A stretch of DNA of 42,584 nt from an uncultured Prevotella sp. (GTDB lineage: Bacteria > Bacteroidota > Bacteroidia > Bacteroidales > Bacteroidaceae), in the NCBI GenBank assembly GCA_945834405.1, contig CAMAHD010000004.1, forward strand, positions 1 to 42,584. Direction: 5' to 3'. The translations under genes and the position numbers were made by a program. Below, piece by piece: positions 33,109-39,205 of the stretch (position 1 is its first letter; every line of letters starts with the position of its first letter). The notes under the pieces were generated by a model. The model had not been told where the DNA came from. It saw nothing but the letters and a program-made list of their open reading frames with translations, and did not search any database.

Positions 33109-33506
33109 ACTGGTTTCTCGCTAAAAATACGTGTAAAGATCTTATGTTCCGTAGCTGCAATATCACTATTCAGAGAGAGCAGTTGGTGCAGTAATGGCTC
33201 AACAGAAGAAGTGATTACCTGCATATTATACTCACCATTTGCAGCAAGCAGGTTGCAGTAATGCGCTATCTGATTGAGGTTGTTCCCGATGCGGTTCAGA
33301 TCTGATTCGTGTTTCGATATGAGCGGATAAAGCAGGTTCATCGACTCAATGCGACGCTTCATGAGCGTGTCATCATAGTGGGCTACCGCATCACGTATCA
33401 TGGCGCTGATGGAGCCATAGTTTGCCGCCTTTGCCTCGAACATATCCCTTTCCGCACCGCTTACTCGGAGCTTTACTATCTGGTCTTTGTTTCCGGAATC
33501 TTTCAT
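33105..33506 (-). CDS. mobA: MobA-type relaxosome accessory protein
   Basis: ATG 33506 (MKDSGNKDQIVKLRVS) is preferred to the GTG two codons earlier; 133 residues. The N-terminus is ribbon-helix-helix-like (IVKLRVSGAERDMFEAKA). The middle has the NRIGNNLNQIAHYCN motif found in Bacteroides MobA and MobC-like relaxosome proteins. It binds oriT and recruits the relaxase. A 9-bp hairpin starts 11 bp upstream of the start codon. Confidence 0.85.
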   Translation of the reverse strand: MKDSGNKDQIVKLRVSGAERDMFEAKAANYGSISAMIRDAVAHYDDTLMKRRIESMNLLYPLISKHESDLNRIGNNLNQIAHYCNLLAANGEYNMQVITSSVEPLLHQLLSLNSDIAATEHKIFTRIFSEKPV

Positions 33507-33516
33507 GGTCACTGAA

Positions 33517-33710
33517 AAAGTCTGTGAGTTGCGAACAGACTTTCCTCCCCAGCCGAAGGTCTGGCAAGTGGCGTTTTGTGGTCACAAACGCACAACTTGC
33601 AATCCCATCAACGATGGAGCCGTCTGTCCTGTTGGACACTCTCCGGAATAAAGGTCGGTCAGAGCCGTTGGCGGAGGCCTGCCAAAATTGAAGCCGATGG
33701 AAATCCATCG
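33517..33710 (-). other. oriT-like hairpin cluster upstream of mobA
   Basis: Three inverted repeats lie in 190 bp: AAAGTCTGT/ACAGACTTT (33517-33543, perfect 9-bp stem), GCAAGT-GCGTTT/AAACG-ACTTGC (33564-33600, long imperfect hairpin) and CGATGG/CCATCG (33695-33710). In Bacteroides mobilisation regions oriT lies next to mobA, so this is the best oriT candidate. The nick site was not identified. Confidence 0.5.
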
Positions 33711-33767
33711 CCGAAGTCGTTGCAAAAGTACTCATTTTCATTTGTCTATGATGTCGTTTTAAAAAGT

Positions 33768-34085
33768 TTATTCACTTGTGCATTCATGCGGTTATACCCT
33801 TGTACACTTGTGCTTGCACGAAAGTACAACCGTACACATGCATACCCTTGTGCTGTTATATCCTTGTGCCCTTGTACATGCATAATTGCACACACTTATG
33901 CAGTCGTCATTTCATGCAGTCGTGTCCTTGTACGTTTGTGCAAGCACGATTGCACTGTCTTGTTCAGTTGTGCCCTTGTGCCTGCACAACTGCACACAAT
34001 GATGCGGTTATGCTTTCGTGCTCTTGTGCTCGTATGCTCTCGTGCTTGCACTCACGCATACATTCGTGCAGTTGTATGTTTGTGC
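33768..34085 (-). repeat. Array of about 40 hexamers in strict 8-bp phase
   Basis: From 33768 every 8 bp begins with a hexamer close to TTGTGC (variants TYRTRC) or its reverse complement GCACAA. Examples on the plus strand: TTGTGC 33776, TTGTAC 33800, GCACGA 33816, GTACAA 33824, TTATGC 33896, TCGTGC 34016 and TTGTGC 34080. The two-base spacers vary. The phase does not slip in 318 bp, while orientation changes in short blocks. Several units are imperfect (TCGTCA, TTGTTC). The plus-strand open frame across it is a by-product. Confidence 0.92.
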
Positions 34086-34092
34086 AAAGGTA
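34085..34092 (-). promoter_or_regulatory. Promoter -7 box at the edge of the octad array
   Basis: TACCTTTG on the minus strand matches the consensus -7 box. Transcription would start inside the last octads (near 34078) and run through the array into mobA about 570 nt away. A weak TTC stands at the -33 position. Confidence 0.5.
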
Positions 34093-34144
34093 GCAGGATA
34101 GACAAGGCTCAGAAGAGAACCCTGCCATCCTGCCTATATGATGG

Positions 34145-34516
34145 CTATGCCCAGCAGAACCTTACCCACTTGCTCTCCTTGTCGCACTTGTCCAAAGCCT
34201 CGCGGAGCAGAGATACCAACTCGTCCTGGCTGATGCCGAAGTTCGTACAGATGCAGTCAATGTCATCGCCGTCCTCCAGATGCCAGGTGGCTACCTGCTC
34301 TACTACGCGTTCCAAGTCCTCCCTGTCAACCTGGAACTCGTCGGGGATAGCCTCGCCCTGCCCGTCTGTGAGAAAATCCACGTTGCACTCAAATACGATG
34401 TTGAAGAGACGGAGGAAATAGTCCTTGCTCACATCGTCATAGTTCCTAATCCACTGCTGTAGGTCGCCCTGTTCATAGCTGACCCTGTTAACTGTTGCAA
34501 CTCTTAGCTCTTGCAT
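34145..34516 (-). CDS. Acidic hypothetical protein
   Basis: This is a 123-residue acidic protein without membrane segments. It contains YEQGDLQQWIRNYDDVSKDYFLRLFNIV and, near the end, FGISQDELVSLLREALDKCD. No family recognised. It is on the minus strand just before the octad-array promoter and after a terminator-like hairpin. Confidence 0.62.
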   Translation of the reverse strand: MQELRVATVNRVSYEQGDLQQWIRNYDDVSKDYFLRLFNIVFECNVDFLTDGQGEAIPDEFQVDREDLERVVEQVATWHLEDGDDIDCICTNFGISQDELVSLLREALDKCDKESKWVRFCWA

Positions 34517-34523
34517 GTCGTTT

Positions 34524-34554
34524 GAAAAATTGTGGCGGGCTGGTTAGACCCGCC
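34524..34554 (-). terminator. Terminator-like hairpin between 34584 and 34516 genes
   Basis: GGCGGG pairs with CCCGCC around a 9-nt loop; on the minus strand it is followed by ACAATTTTTC. It could attenuate transcription into the 34145-34516 gene. Confidence 0.6.
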
Positions 34555-34583
34555 GTTACCTTTGTTATCAATGATGGCGGTCG

Positions 34584-34868
34584 TTATGCCGCTTTCTTAT
34601 GCTCGATGTACTTGGCTCCCGTTATGAGTACCTGGTCATCCCGGAACTTGACCCTGCACTGGAGTACAGACCAGCATCGGTGGTTCTTACGCCTGTAGAG
34701 TCTGATGTAATAGACCTCCTGCTGATTACCCGTCTCCTTCGCATAATGCTTGATATGCTGGCAGGCGATTCGATACGAGGGCAGTTCACTGGCAATCTGC
34801 TGCCCGTTGCTTTCTGCCTCTACATTGAAGTAGAAGCGATGTTTGGGATAAACTGTTGTTTGAGTCAT
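34584..34868 (-). CDS. Hypothetical protein
   Basis: This 94-residue basic protein is rich in Tyr, Arg and Lys (FYFNVEAESNGQQIASEL, VYYIRLYRRKNHRCWSVLQCRVKF). It is predicted to be mostly beta strand. Family not recognised. Upstream sequence (34869-35000) is purine-rich on this strand, with one open frame lacking a start codon. Confidence 0.6.
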   Translation of the reverse strand: MTQTTVYPKHRFYFNVEAESNGQQIASELPSYRIACQHIKHYAKETGNQQEVYYIRLYRRKNHRCWSVLQCRVKFRDDQVLITGAKYIEHKKAA

Positions 34869-35147
34869 AACTGTGAATTTGAATTTTATCGACTAAGCCT
34901 GAGTCCCGAGGGGGATGAGATTTTTCCTTTTTCTCCGTCTCCTGGAGTGCAAGCTTTTTTTTATTTCCTTCATCGGCTGAAGCATCGCCGTCGGGGTTTT
35001 CGATTTTTCCGGTGCCGTTAAAAGTGAAAGATCAAGAGCTCATGACCGGATAATTTCGTGCGTTCTTCTGGAATACCCGGCTTTGTCCGAGTATCAGACA
35101 AAACGGGAAGGCTGCCGGAAGAAAGCAAGCGAAATAGCAACGCGGTA

Positions 35148-35177
35148 TTTGGTCATCAGCTCCTTTCACTACCTTTG
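35148..35177 (+). promoter_or_regulatory. Strong plus-strand promoter without an obvious gene
   Basis: TTTG (35148-35151), 18 nt, TACCTTTG (35170-35177). All boxes fit the Bacteroidota consensus. Downstream only short frames and the 35464-35520 inverted repeat are seen, so a small RNA or small peptide is possible. Confidence 0.6.
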
Positions 35178-35335
35178 CACCGCAAAATCAGAAAACCAAG
35201 GCGTAGCAGGGACAATAAGATGAGGGAAAAGTGGCGAGCACTCCAGAAGAGACAGACGGAGAAAAGCATAAGGACTTCTCATACATGAAGCCATAAGGCA
35301 TTCCCGAATGCGGAGCCAAAAGGAATTTGTAAGTG

Positions 35336-35488
35336 ATGGCACAGCAAACCTGCTATGCCGACTCTCCCGACATGCCAGTTCCGTTTGCCGGCAAAGGCCT
35401 CACGGGAATGAATGCAGAGGATGAATGGTGCTGCGGTTCATCGTGGGCGATGACAGACCTTGTCCTGCCGAGCGTTTCGGTATATTAG
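35336..35488 (+). CDS. Possible small protein of 50 residues
   Basis: ATG 35336 opens a frame (MAQQTCYADSPDMPVPFAGK and on) with balanced amino acids and three cysteines. It ends at TAG inside the 5' arm of the large inverted repeat. It lies downstream of the 35148-35177 promoter. No ribosome site of note and no family recognised; it is too short for the track. Confidence 0.3.
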   Translation: MAQQTCYADSPDMPVPFAGKGLTGMNAEDEWCCGSSWAMTDLVLPSVSVY

Positions 35489-35520
35489 GCTTGCCCAATA
35501 TACCGAATCCCGAGAGCAGG
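35464..35520. repeat. Large inverted repeat (cruciform/hairpin)
   Basis: TTCGGTATATT (35476-35486) pairs perfectly with AATATACCGAA (35497-35507). The centre can add GGC/GCC with a 2-nt loop, and an outer CCTGC/GCAGG pair (35464-35468/35516-35520) closes the structure. No T-run follows, so it is not a simple terminator. Confidence 0.75.
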
Positions 35521-35719
35521 ATATGGTCTGAGCAGCAAGGGAAATACTTGTCAGAAGTGTGCGTGTCTGAACAGGACACCCGCACTCCTGACGTGTATGA
35601 CCAGATCCAGGCATCCTGCATCCGTCCCATGTGAGGACTGTCGGCAAGCGGAACAGTAAGGTACAGTGACAGCCGTGCCTTACGCTGGCAGAAGGGAAAC
35701 CAAAAGGCTCTTTCCTTGG

Positions 35720-35788
35720 CCAACTGTCACATCAAAAGTATGCCAAATAACCAAACGAAAACTTGCCAAATAACCAAATGATCAATGC
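35720..35788 (+). repeat. 23-bp-period repeat, three units
   Basis: CCAA begins units at 35720, 35743 and 35766, exactly 23 bp apart. The first reads CCAACTGTCACATCAAAA; the other two read CCAAATAACCAAA. The first unit is the same motif as in the 39883 array. Confidence 0.8.
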
Positions 35789-35872
35789 AAATTATAAAGA
35801 AAAATAGCATTTAGGGTGTATAGCCATAATAATAGGTTCACAGTCAATGGCTATGAACCTAATCCTGTGATT

Positions 35873-36064
35873 TTAGTCACGAACCACCCTTGCTAACCAG
35901 CAAGGCACGTTATGGAAGAAGTTTATCTTCCGTAACATGGTATTTGCCGCTTCGCGAGAGTCAAAGGTCTTTGCGCACTCAGGGGCTTTAGTCCAGGTAA
36001 TACGCTTTTTGCTGAAAGCTGCCATGTATTCCTCGTTGTCATTCTGTATGATGTACTGTGTCAT
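35873..36064 (-). CDS. Small hypothetical protein
   Basis: A 63-residue basic protein (MTQYIIQNDNEEYMAAFSKK ... VPCWLARVVRD). It is probably mostly beta strand with a short helix (SREAANTMLRKI). Family not recognised. It may share a transcript with the SSB-like gene upstream, the gap being about 70 bp. Confidence 0.5.
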   Translation of the reverse strand: MTQYIIQNDNEEYMAAFSKKRITWTKAPECAKTFDSREAANTMLRKINFFHNVPCWLARVVRD

Positions 36065-36134
36065 AACCGATAATTTGAAGGTTGATCATAAAAAGAAAAA
36101 TGCCCGTATAGCCGGTAGCACAGCTTATAGACGG

Positions 36135-36479
36135 TCATTCTTTGCCGTCCTCGTTATCTTTCATAGTTAGAATTTCCAGCTTGGTGACAGCGAAGATGAT
36201 CTTGCTGCGCTTCTTGCCATCCTCTTCCCATGTGTCGGGCTTGAAGAATCCGTGGCAGCCAACGTACTTACCTTTCAGGTCCTTCAGCTCATCCTTCTTG
36301 TCGTTGGAGATCCACTTCTCAACAGGAAGCAGTGCAGTCTTGGTAGACTTCTCATCACCCTTGTTCTCTGTGTGGCTCACTGAAAGGCAGAAACGAGCAA
36401 CAGAGCTCTTCTCAAATTCCTTAACTTCAGGTACTGTAGCGACGAATGCGCTGATTGAAAACTCATTAAACTTTTTCAT
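36135..36479 (-). CDS. SSB-like OB-fold protein
   Basis: The 114-residue protein begins MKKFNEFSISAFVATVPEVKEF. The pattern of strands VARFCLSVSHT, TALLPVEKW, LKGKYVGCHGFFKPDTWEEDGKKRSKIIFAV is that of a single-stranded DNA-binding OB fold as in PriB/Ssb. The KKRSKIIF segment is the usual L45-like strand. It lacks the acidic SSB tip. Expected role: cover single strands in transfer or replication. Confidence 0.75.
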   Translation of the reverse strand: MKKFNEFSISAFVATVPEVKEFEKSSVARFCLSVSHTENKGDEKSTKTALLPVEKWISNDKKDELKDLKGKYVGCHGFFKPDTWEEDGKKRSKIIFAVTKLEILTMKDNEDGKE

Positions 36480-36785
36480 AATTTCTAAATTTTAATTGGT
36501 TTATATTCAATTTATTCGAGGCAACCAAACGACGCGGAAAAGTGGTGCGACGGGGATTTATCTGTGAATACACGTTTTGTTTATTGCCCATAGGCAAAGA
36601 CTTGTCGGTAAAGAAAAAGGAAGATTCATGGAAAAATCATTGTCCAAGGCCGGAGGCAGTCCACGCAGGGCCGAAATCAAAAAGGCACCCGCTTCGTAAC
36701 TTCGCGGAGAATAAATGAGTATAACGCCAAGATTAAAATAGAAAGAAAAAGTATGAGTTGAGAGCGCATAGGTAACAGTGCCGTT

Positions 36786-36941
36786 ATGGAATGGAAGAAA
36801 AAGCCAGTTGCTTCTGCCAGTGAGCCAGAAAACAAGCGTGATGAGTACCAAGGATGCTCCCATGTTGAGACGGTACCTCAGAGAATAAACGACAAGATGA
36901 ATGAGCAGGCTAAAGGGATGACCAGGCTGCTACACCGGTAA
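36786..36941 (+). CDS. Possible small protein of 51 residues
   Basis: ATG 36786 opens a frame MEWKKKPVASASEPENK... to TAA 36941. It is rich in Lys, Glu, Arg and Asn as in coding sequence of this element. No clear ribosome site or promoter. It lies on the opposite strand to its neighbours. Could be a relic of a decayed gene. Confidence 0.3.
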   Translation: MEWKKKPVASASEPENKRDEYQGCSHVETVPQRINDKMNEQAKGMTRLLHR

Positions 36942-37242
36942 ACGCAGAGACAGGAAGAGGATAGTAAGAAGCCAGCATAGGATGAAAGCAACCATTGGAG
37001 ATTCATGAAAGATAATGGGGACGGCAAAGCCCAAACAGAGCTTGTGCTACTGGCCATACGGGCATGACTGCAGACACAGCACATCAGGCATGGCACACTG
37101 ATAAATAGCTTTGTAGAACTTGTAATAGCTGGCCCAGAGTGCGCAGGCTAATCATGGAATAAGTATGAAACCACCAACCATTACTCAGGCAACAGCCTAA
37201 CGAAAGGTCATTTTTGCGTATTCACTCCTGCGTTTCTTGTTC

Positions 37243-37300
37243 GCTTCCTTATTCTTGGCGCATCACCAAAGAATAAGGAAGCCAGGCTTTTATGCCTGGC
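37243..37300 (-). terminator. Overlapping hairpins downstream of radC
   Basis: GCTTCCTTATTCTT (37243-37256) pairs perfectly with 37269-37282 (14-bp stem, 12-nt loop). GCCAGGC (37281-37287) pairs with GCCTGGC (37294-37300). The two stems share two bases, so they compete. On the minus strand the second is followed by a T-rich stretch, so it can act as terminator for the radC operon. Confidence 0.65.
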
Positions 37301-37319
37301 TCCATCAGAATGGGGAATC

Positions 37320-38045
37320 TTATATTTTTCCTTGTTCAGAGTAACTATAGTAGCATCCATCCGTCACTATCACATGGTCGGCTAAGTGGATGCGCATGAC
37401 CTCACAAGCTTTCTTCACGCTCTGAGTCAGCATATCATCATACTTGCTGGGATGGAGGCTACCACTGGGATGGTTATGGCATATGGCCATGATAGTTGCA
37501 TTATTAAGGACAGCTTCACGCATGACGATGCGTACGTCAACACTTACCTCTGTCAATCCTCCCATGCTGATACACTCAGCCTTTATAAGTCTGTAGTTAT
37601 TGTTCATCAGCAGGATGTAGAAATGCTCCGTTTCCAAGTCCATCATCTTCGGCAGCATATAGTTATAAATACGTGTTGCGGTTCCCATATCGGGCTTGAG
37701 TGCTGCCATTGCATTCTGCCTGCGTTTGCCGAGTTCTACGGCTGCAAGCACTTTGCAGGCGGTAGAGGTGCCCACGCCTTCTACATCGTTGATTTCATCG
37801 AAACGAGCCTTGCCGAGGTCGTTCAGATTTTGGTCGAACTTGTCGAGGAGGTTCTGAGCGATGTCAACGGCGGTGTTCTTGCTTGTTCCGCTGCCAATGA
37901 GGATGGCGAGGAGTTCAGCGTCAGAGAGCGATTTCACTCCATACATCTGAAGTTTAACACTTGGGCGGTCTTCGTTTGCCCACTGTCTGATGGTCAGTTT
38001 CACGGTTCCTGCCGTGGCTGCCTTTACTGCTGTAGTTGTATTCAT
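37320..38045 (-). CDS. radC: RadC-like JAB-domain protein
   Basis: The 241-residue protein has a helix-hairpin-helix region (about 30-110, VEGVGTSTACKVLAAVELGKR) and the C-terminal JAB/MPN domain. The metal site is HNHPSG near residue 190 with the downstream Asp in PSKYDD. RadC-like proteins are common on mobile elements, where their function is not settled (once thought to be repair). It shares a minus transcript with the phosphoribosyltransferase, 11 bp upstream. A second RadC lies 3.5 kb away. Confidence 0.9.
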   Translation of the reverse strand: MNTTTAVKAATAGTVKLTIRQWANEDRPSVKLQMYGVKSLSDAELLAILIGSGTSKNTAVDIAQNLLDKFDQNLNDLGKARFDEINDVEGVGTSTACKVLAAVELGKRRQNAMAALKPDMGTATRIYNYMLPKMMDLETEHFYILLMNNNYRLIKAECISMGGLTEVSVDVRIVMREAVLNNATIMAICHNHPSGSLHPSKYDDMLTQSVKKACEVMRIHLADHVIVTDGCYYSYSEQGKI

Positions 38046-38056
38046 AATCTTGAATT

Positions 38057-38596
38057 TTAATTAAGTTGTTTCTTCTTGAACTGCTTGGTCTTTGCGAGGA
38101 ACATGGCCATTCTGACGTGTGCGCCTGCCTGCTCCATCTTCTCACGGAAATCATCGGAGGTTCTGCCCGTGGTGCAGATGTCATCGATAATGAGGATGCG
38201 CTTGCCTTGAAAGAAGTCCGTGTCAATCCATACGTTATCCTCGGCTGCATGTTCTCCGCTGATATGAACCTTTTCACGTTTGCCGATAACCTTGATGTGG
38301 TCGAAGCCGTTGATGGCACCGGTCTTGGCACATACATTCTCGGAGAACTTACGGAAACGTCGGGTATAGGTCTGCTGACAACTTGCAGGGATGCAAACGA
38401 TGATGGTGTCTTTCAAGTCCATGAGCGAAAGAGTCTTTGCAAAGAGTTTTGATACTCTCTCGGTGGCGTACTTGCGTCCACTTTTGAAGTCTATGATAAG
38501 GCGGTCTGCCTCCTGCGCCTCAAATGATGCGTGTCTGAGGTATTTTTGTGGGAGGTAGCTCATCAGTGCGTACTTGAAAATGCCTTGCTTGTCCAT
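38057..38596 (-). CDS. ComF-like phosphoribosyltransferase
   Basis: The 179-residue protein has a PRPP-binding loop IDDICTTGRTSDDF (about 135-150) and the FRKFSENVCAKTG segment of the type I phosphoribosyltransferase fold. ComF-type proteins lack known enzyme substrate and act in DNA uptake in other bacteria. Here it heads the operon with radC. A role in nucleotide supply or DNA processing for the incoming element is inferred. It lacks the N-terminal zinc ribbon of classical ComF. Confidence 0.82.
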   Translation of the reverse strand: MDKQGIFKYALMSYLPQKYLRHASFEAQEADRLIIDFKSGRKYATERVSKLFAKTLSLMDLKDTIIVCIPASCQQTYTRRFRKFSENVCAKTGAINGFDHIKVIGKREKVHISGEHAAEDNVWIDTDFFQGKRILIIDDICTTGRTSDDFREKMEQAGAHVRMAMFLAKTKQFKKKQLN

Positions 38597-38828
38597 GTTC
38601 TGCGATTTTGCTTTTTTTATGCGGATTCAGGAGCTGTGAAGTGAGTTCCTATTGAATCAAGTCCGAACTCCGTGAACCCTTCGTTTTTTTTTTGCGTATT
38701 TCTATCGCCGTTTGTTTCGTTCCTGCGGCTTTCAAGAAGGTCGCTGAATGGATAAGGCAAGTTTTTCAGGCAAAATACTACCCCTGATAAGGGTGTGGAG
38801 ATTTTCCCGGAAACCCTTGGGCCAGAAC

Positions 38829-38858
38829 TTGACATTCCAAACTGCGGGTTTACCTTTG
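38829..38858 (+). promoter_or_regulatory. Plus-strand promoter, possibly a small peptide leader
   Basis: TTG (38829-38831), 19 nt, TACCTTTG (38851-38858). Transcription would start near 38865 and cover a 25-codon basic peptide frame (38942) before the recombinase. Confidence 0.6.
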
Positions 38859-39002
38859 CCACAGGAACGTATCTAACGGGCGTAACGGAAATACACAGCG
38901 AAGGTTCACGGTTCGGACGGCCAAGCACATAGGGCTTGCACTATGAAGAGGTTAGTCACTTCCTTGTCAAAGCACCACAAGGAAATGTTCAAGAAATCGA
39001 TG

Positions 39003-39055
39003 TTGTTCACAAATTCGTGAACAAGCTCGAAAGTTTGAACAAGTGGTTACACTTG
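39003..39055. promoter_or_regulatory. Palindromes upstream of the recombinase, possible res/operator
   Basis: TTGTTCAC/GTGAACAA (39003-39010 and 39017-39024, 6-bp centre) and CAAGTG/CACTTG (39040-39045 and 39050-39055). GAACAAG occurs at 39019 and 39037, 18 bp apart. Serine resolvases bind such paired sites upstream of their own gene. Confidence 0.45.
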
Positions 39056-39115
39056 CAATCGTTATAGTTAAACAGTTCTAAAAAACCACCGTTTTATATA
39101 AAAACAGATAAGATA

Positions 39116-39147
39116 TTTGTTTGGTTATGAAATTATGCCTATCTTTG
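39116..39147 (+). promoter_or_regulatory. Promoter of the serine recombinase gene
   Basis: TTTG (39116-39119), 20 nt, TATCTTTG (39140-39147). Leader to ATG 39206 of about 50 nt. Confidence 0.7.
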
Positions 39148-39205
39148 TCTAACAACTCATATATTTATCAAGTTATAATAAACCCTCATATAAACAAGTA
39201 ATTAG

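Larger units (their letters stand above)
34869..35872. other. Gene-poor region of about 1 kb
   Basis: No convincing gene over 70 codons is present. The region holds a strong plus promoter (35148-35177), a 50-codon frame (35336-35488), an overlapping 69-codon frame (35425-35634), a large inverted repeat (35464-35520) and three 23-bp repeats (35720-35788). On the minus strand, 34880-35010 has an open, Glu/Lys-rich frame without a start codon, possibly a relic. Confidence 0.6.
36480..37319. other. Gene-poor region with small frames
   Basis: No gene over 60 codons is convincing. The plus strand carries several short, lysine-rich frames with good starts, such as 36629-36700 (23 codons, MEKSLSKAGG) and 36786-36941. 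The minus-strand frames here are Ser/Cys/Leu-rich shadows. The right edge holds two overlapping hairpins (37243-37300). Confidence 0.55.
38597..39205. other. Intergenic region with two promoters and palindromes
   Basis: No good long gene; the minus-strand 103-codon frame (38617-38928) is Ser/Pro/Asn-rich and crosses a poly-A run, so it is doubtful. A plus promoter is at 38829-38858, a 25-codon frame starts at 38942 (MKRLVTSLSKHHKEMFKKSM), palindromes lie at 39003-39055 and the recombinase promoter at 39116-39147. Confidence 0.55.

Noticed and set aside
33768-34085. CRISPR or simple microsatellite
   Set aside because: Unit is 8 bp with variable sequence in both orientations; neither spacers nor identical copies.
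33576-34421. 281-codon plus-strand ORF rich in Cys, Leu and Val
   Set aside because: It is open only because the 8-bp repeat array reads without stops; amino-acid pattern follows the DNA period, and both flanks overlap other features.
35058-35288. 76-codon plus ORF
   Set aside because: The 35170-35177 promoter lies inside it, so only its last 22 codons could be on the transcript.
35400-35723. 107-codon minus ORF in the gene-poor region
   Set aside because: Rich in Ser, Pro and Cys, crosses the large inverted repeat and lacks a promoter or a ribosome site; likely non-coding.
36558-37096. Minus-strand membrane-like ORFs (101 and 72 codons)
   Set aside because: Hydrophobic only because the opposite strand is purine-rich; no start signals.
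38617-38928. 103-codon minus ORF upstream of the phosphoribosyltransferase
   Set aside because: Atypical composition, crosses a poly-A run and covers a plus-strand promoter; not supported.
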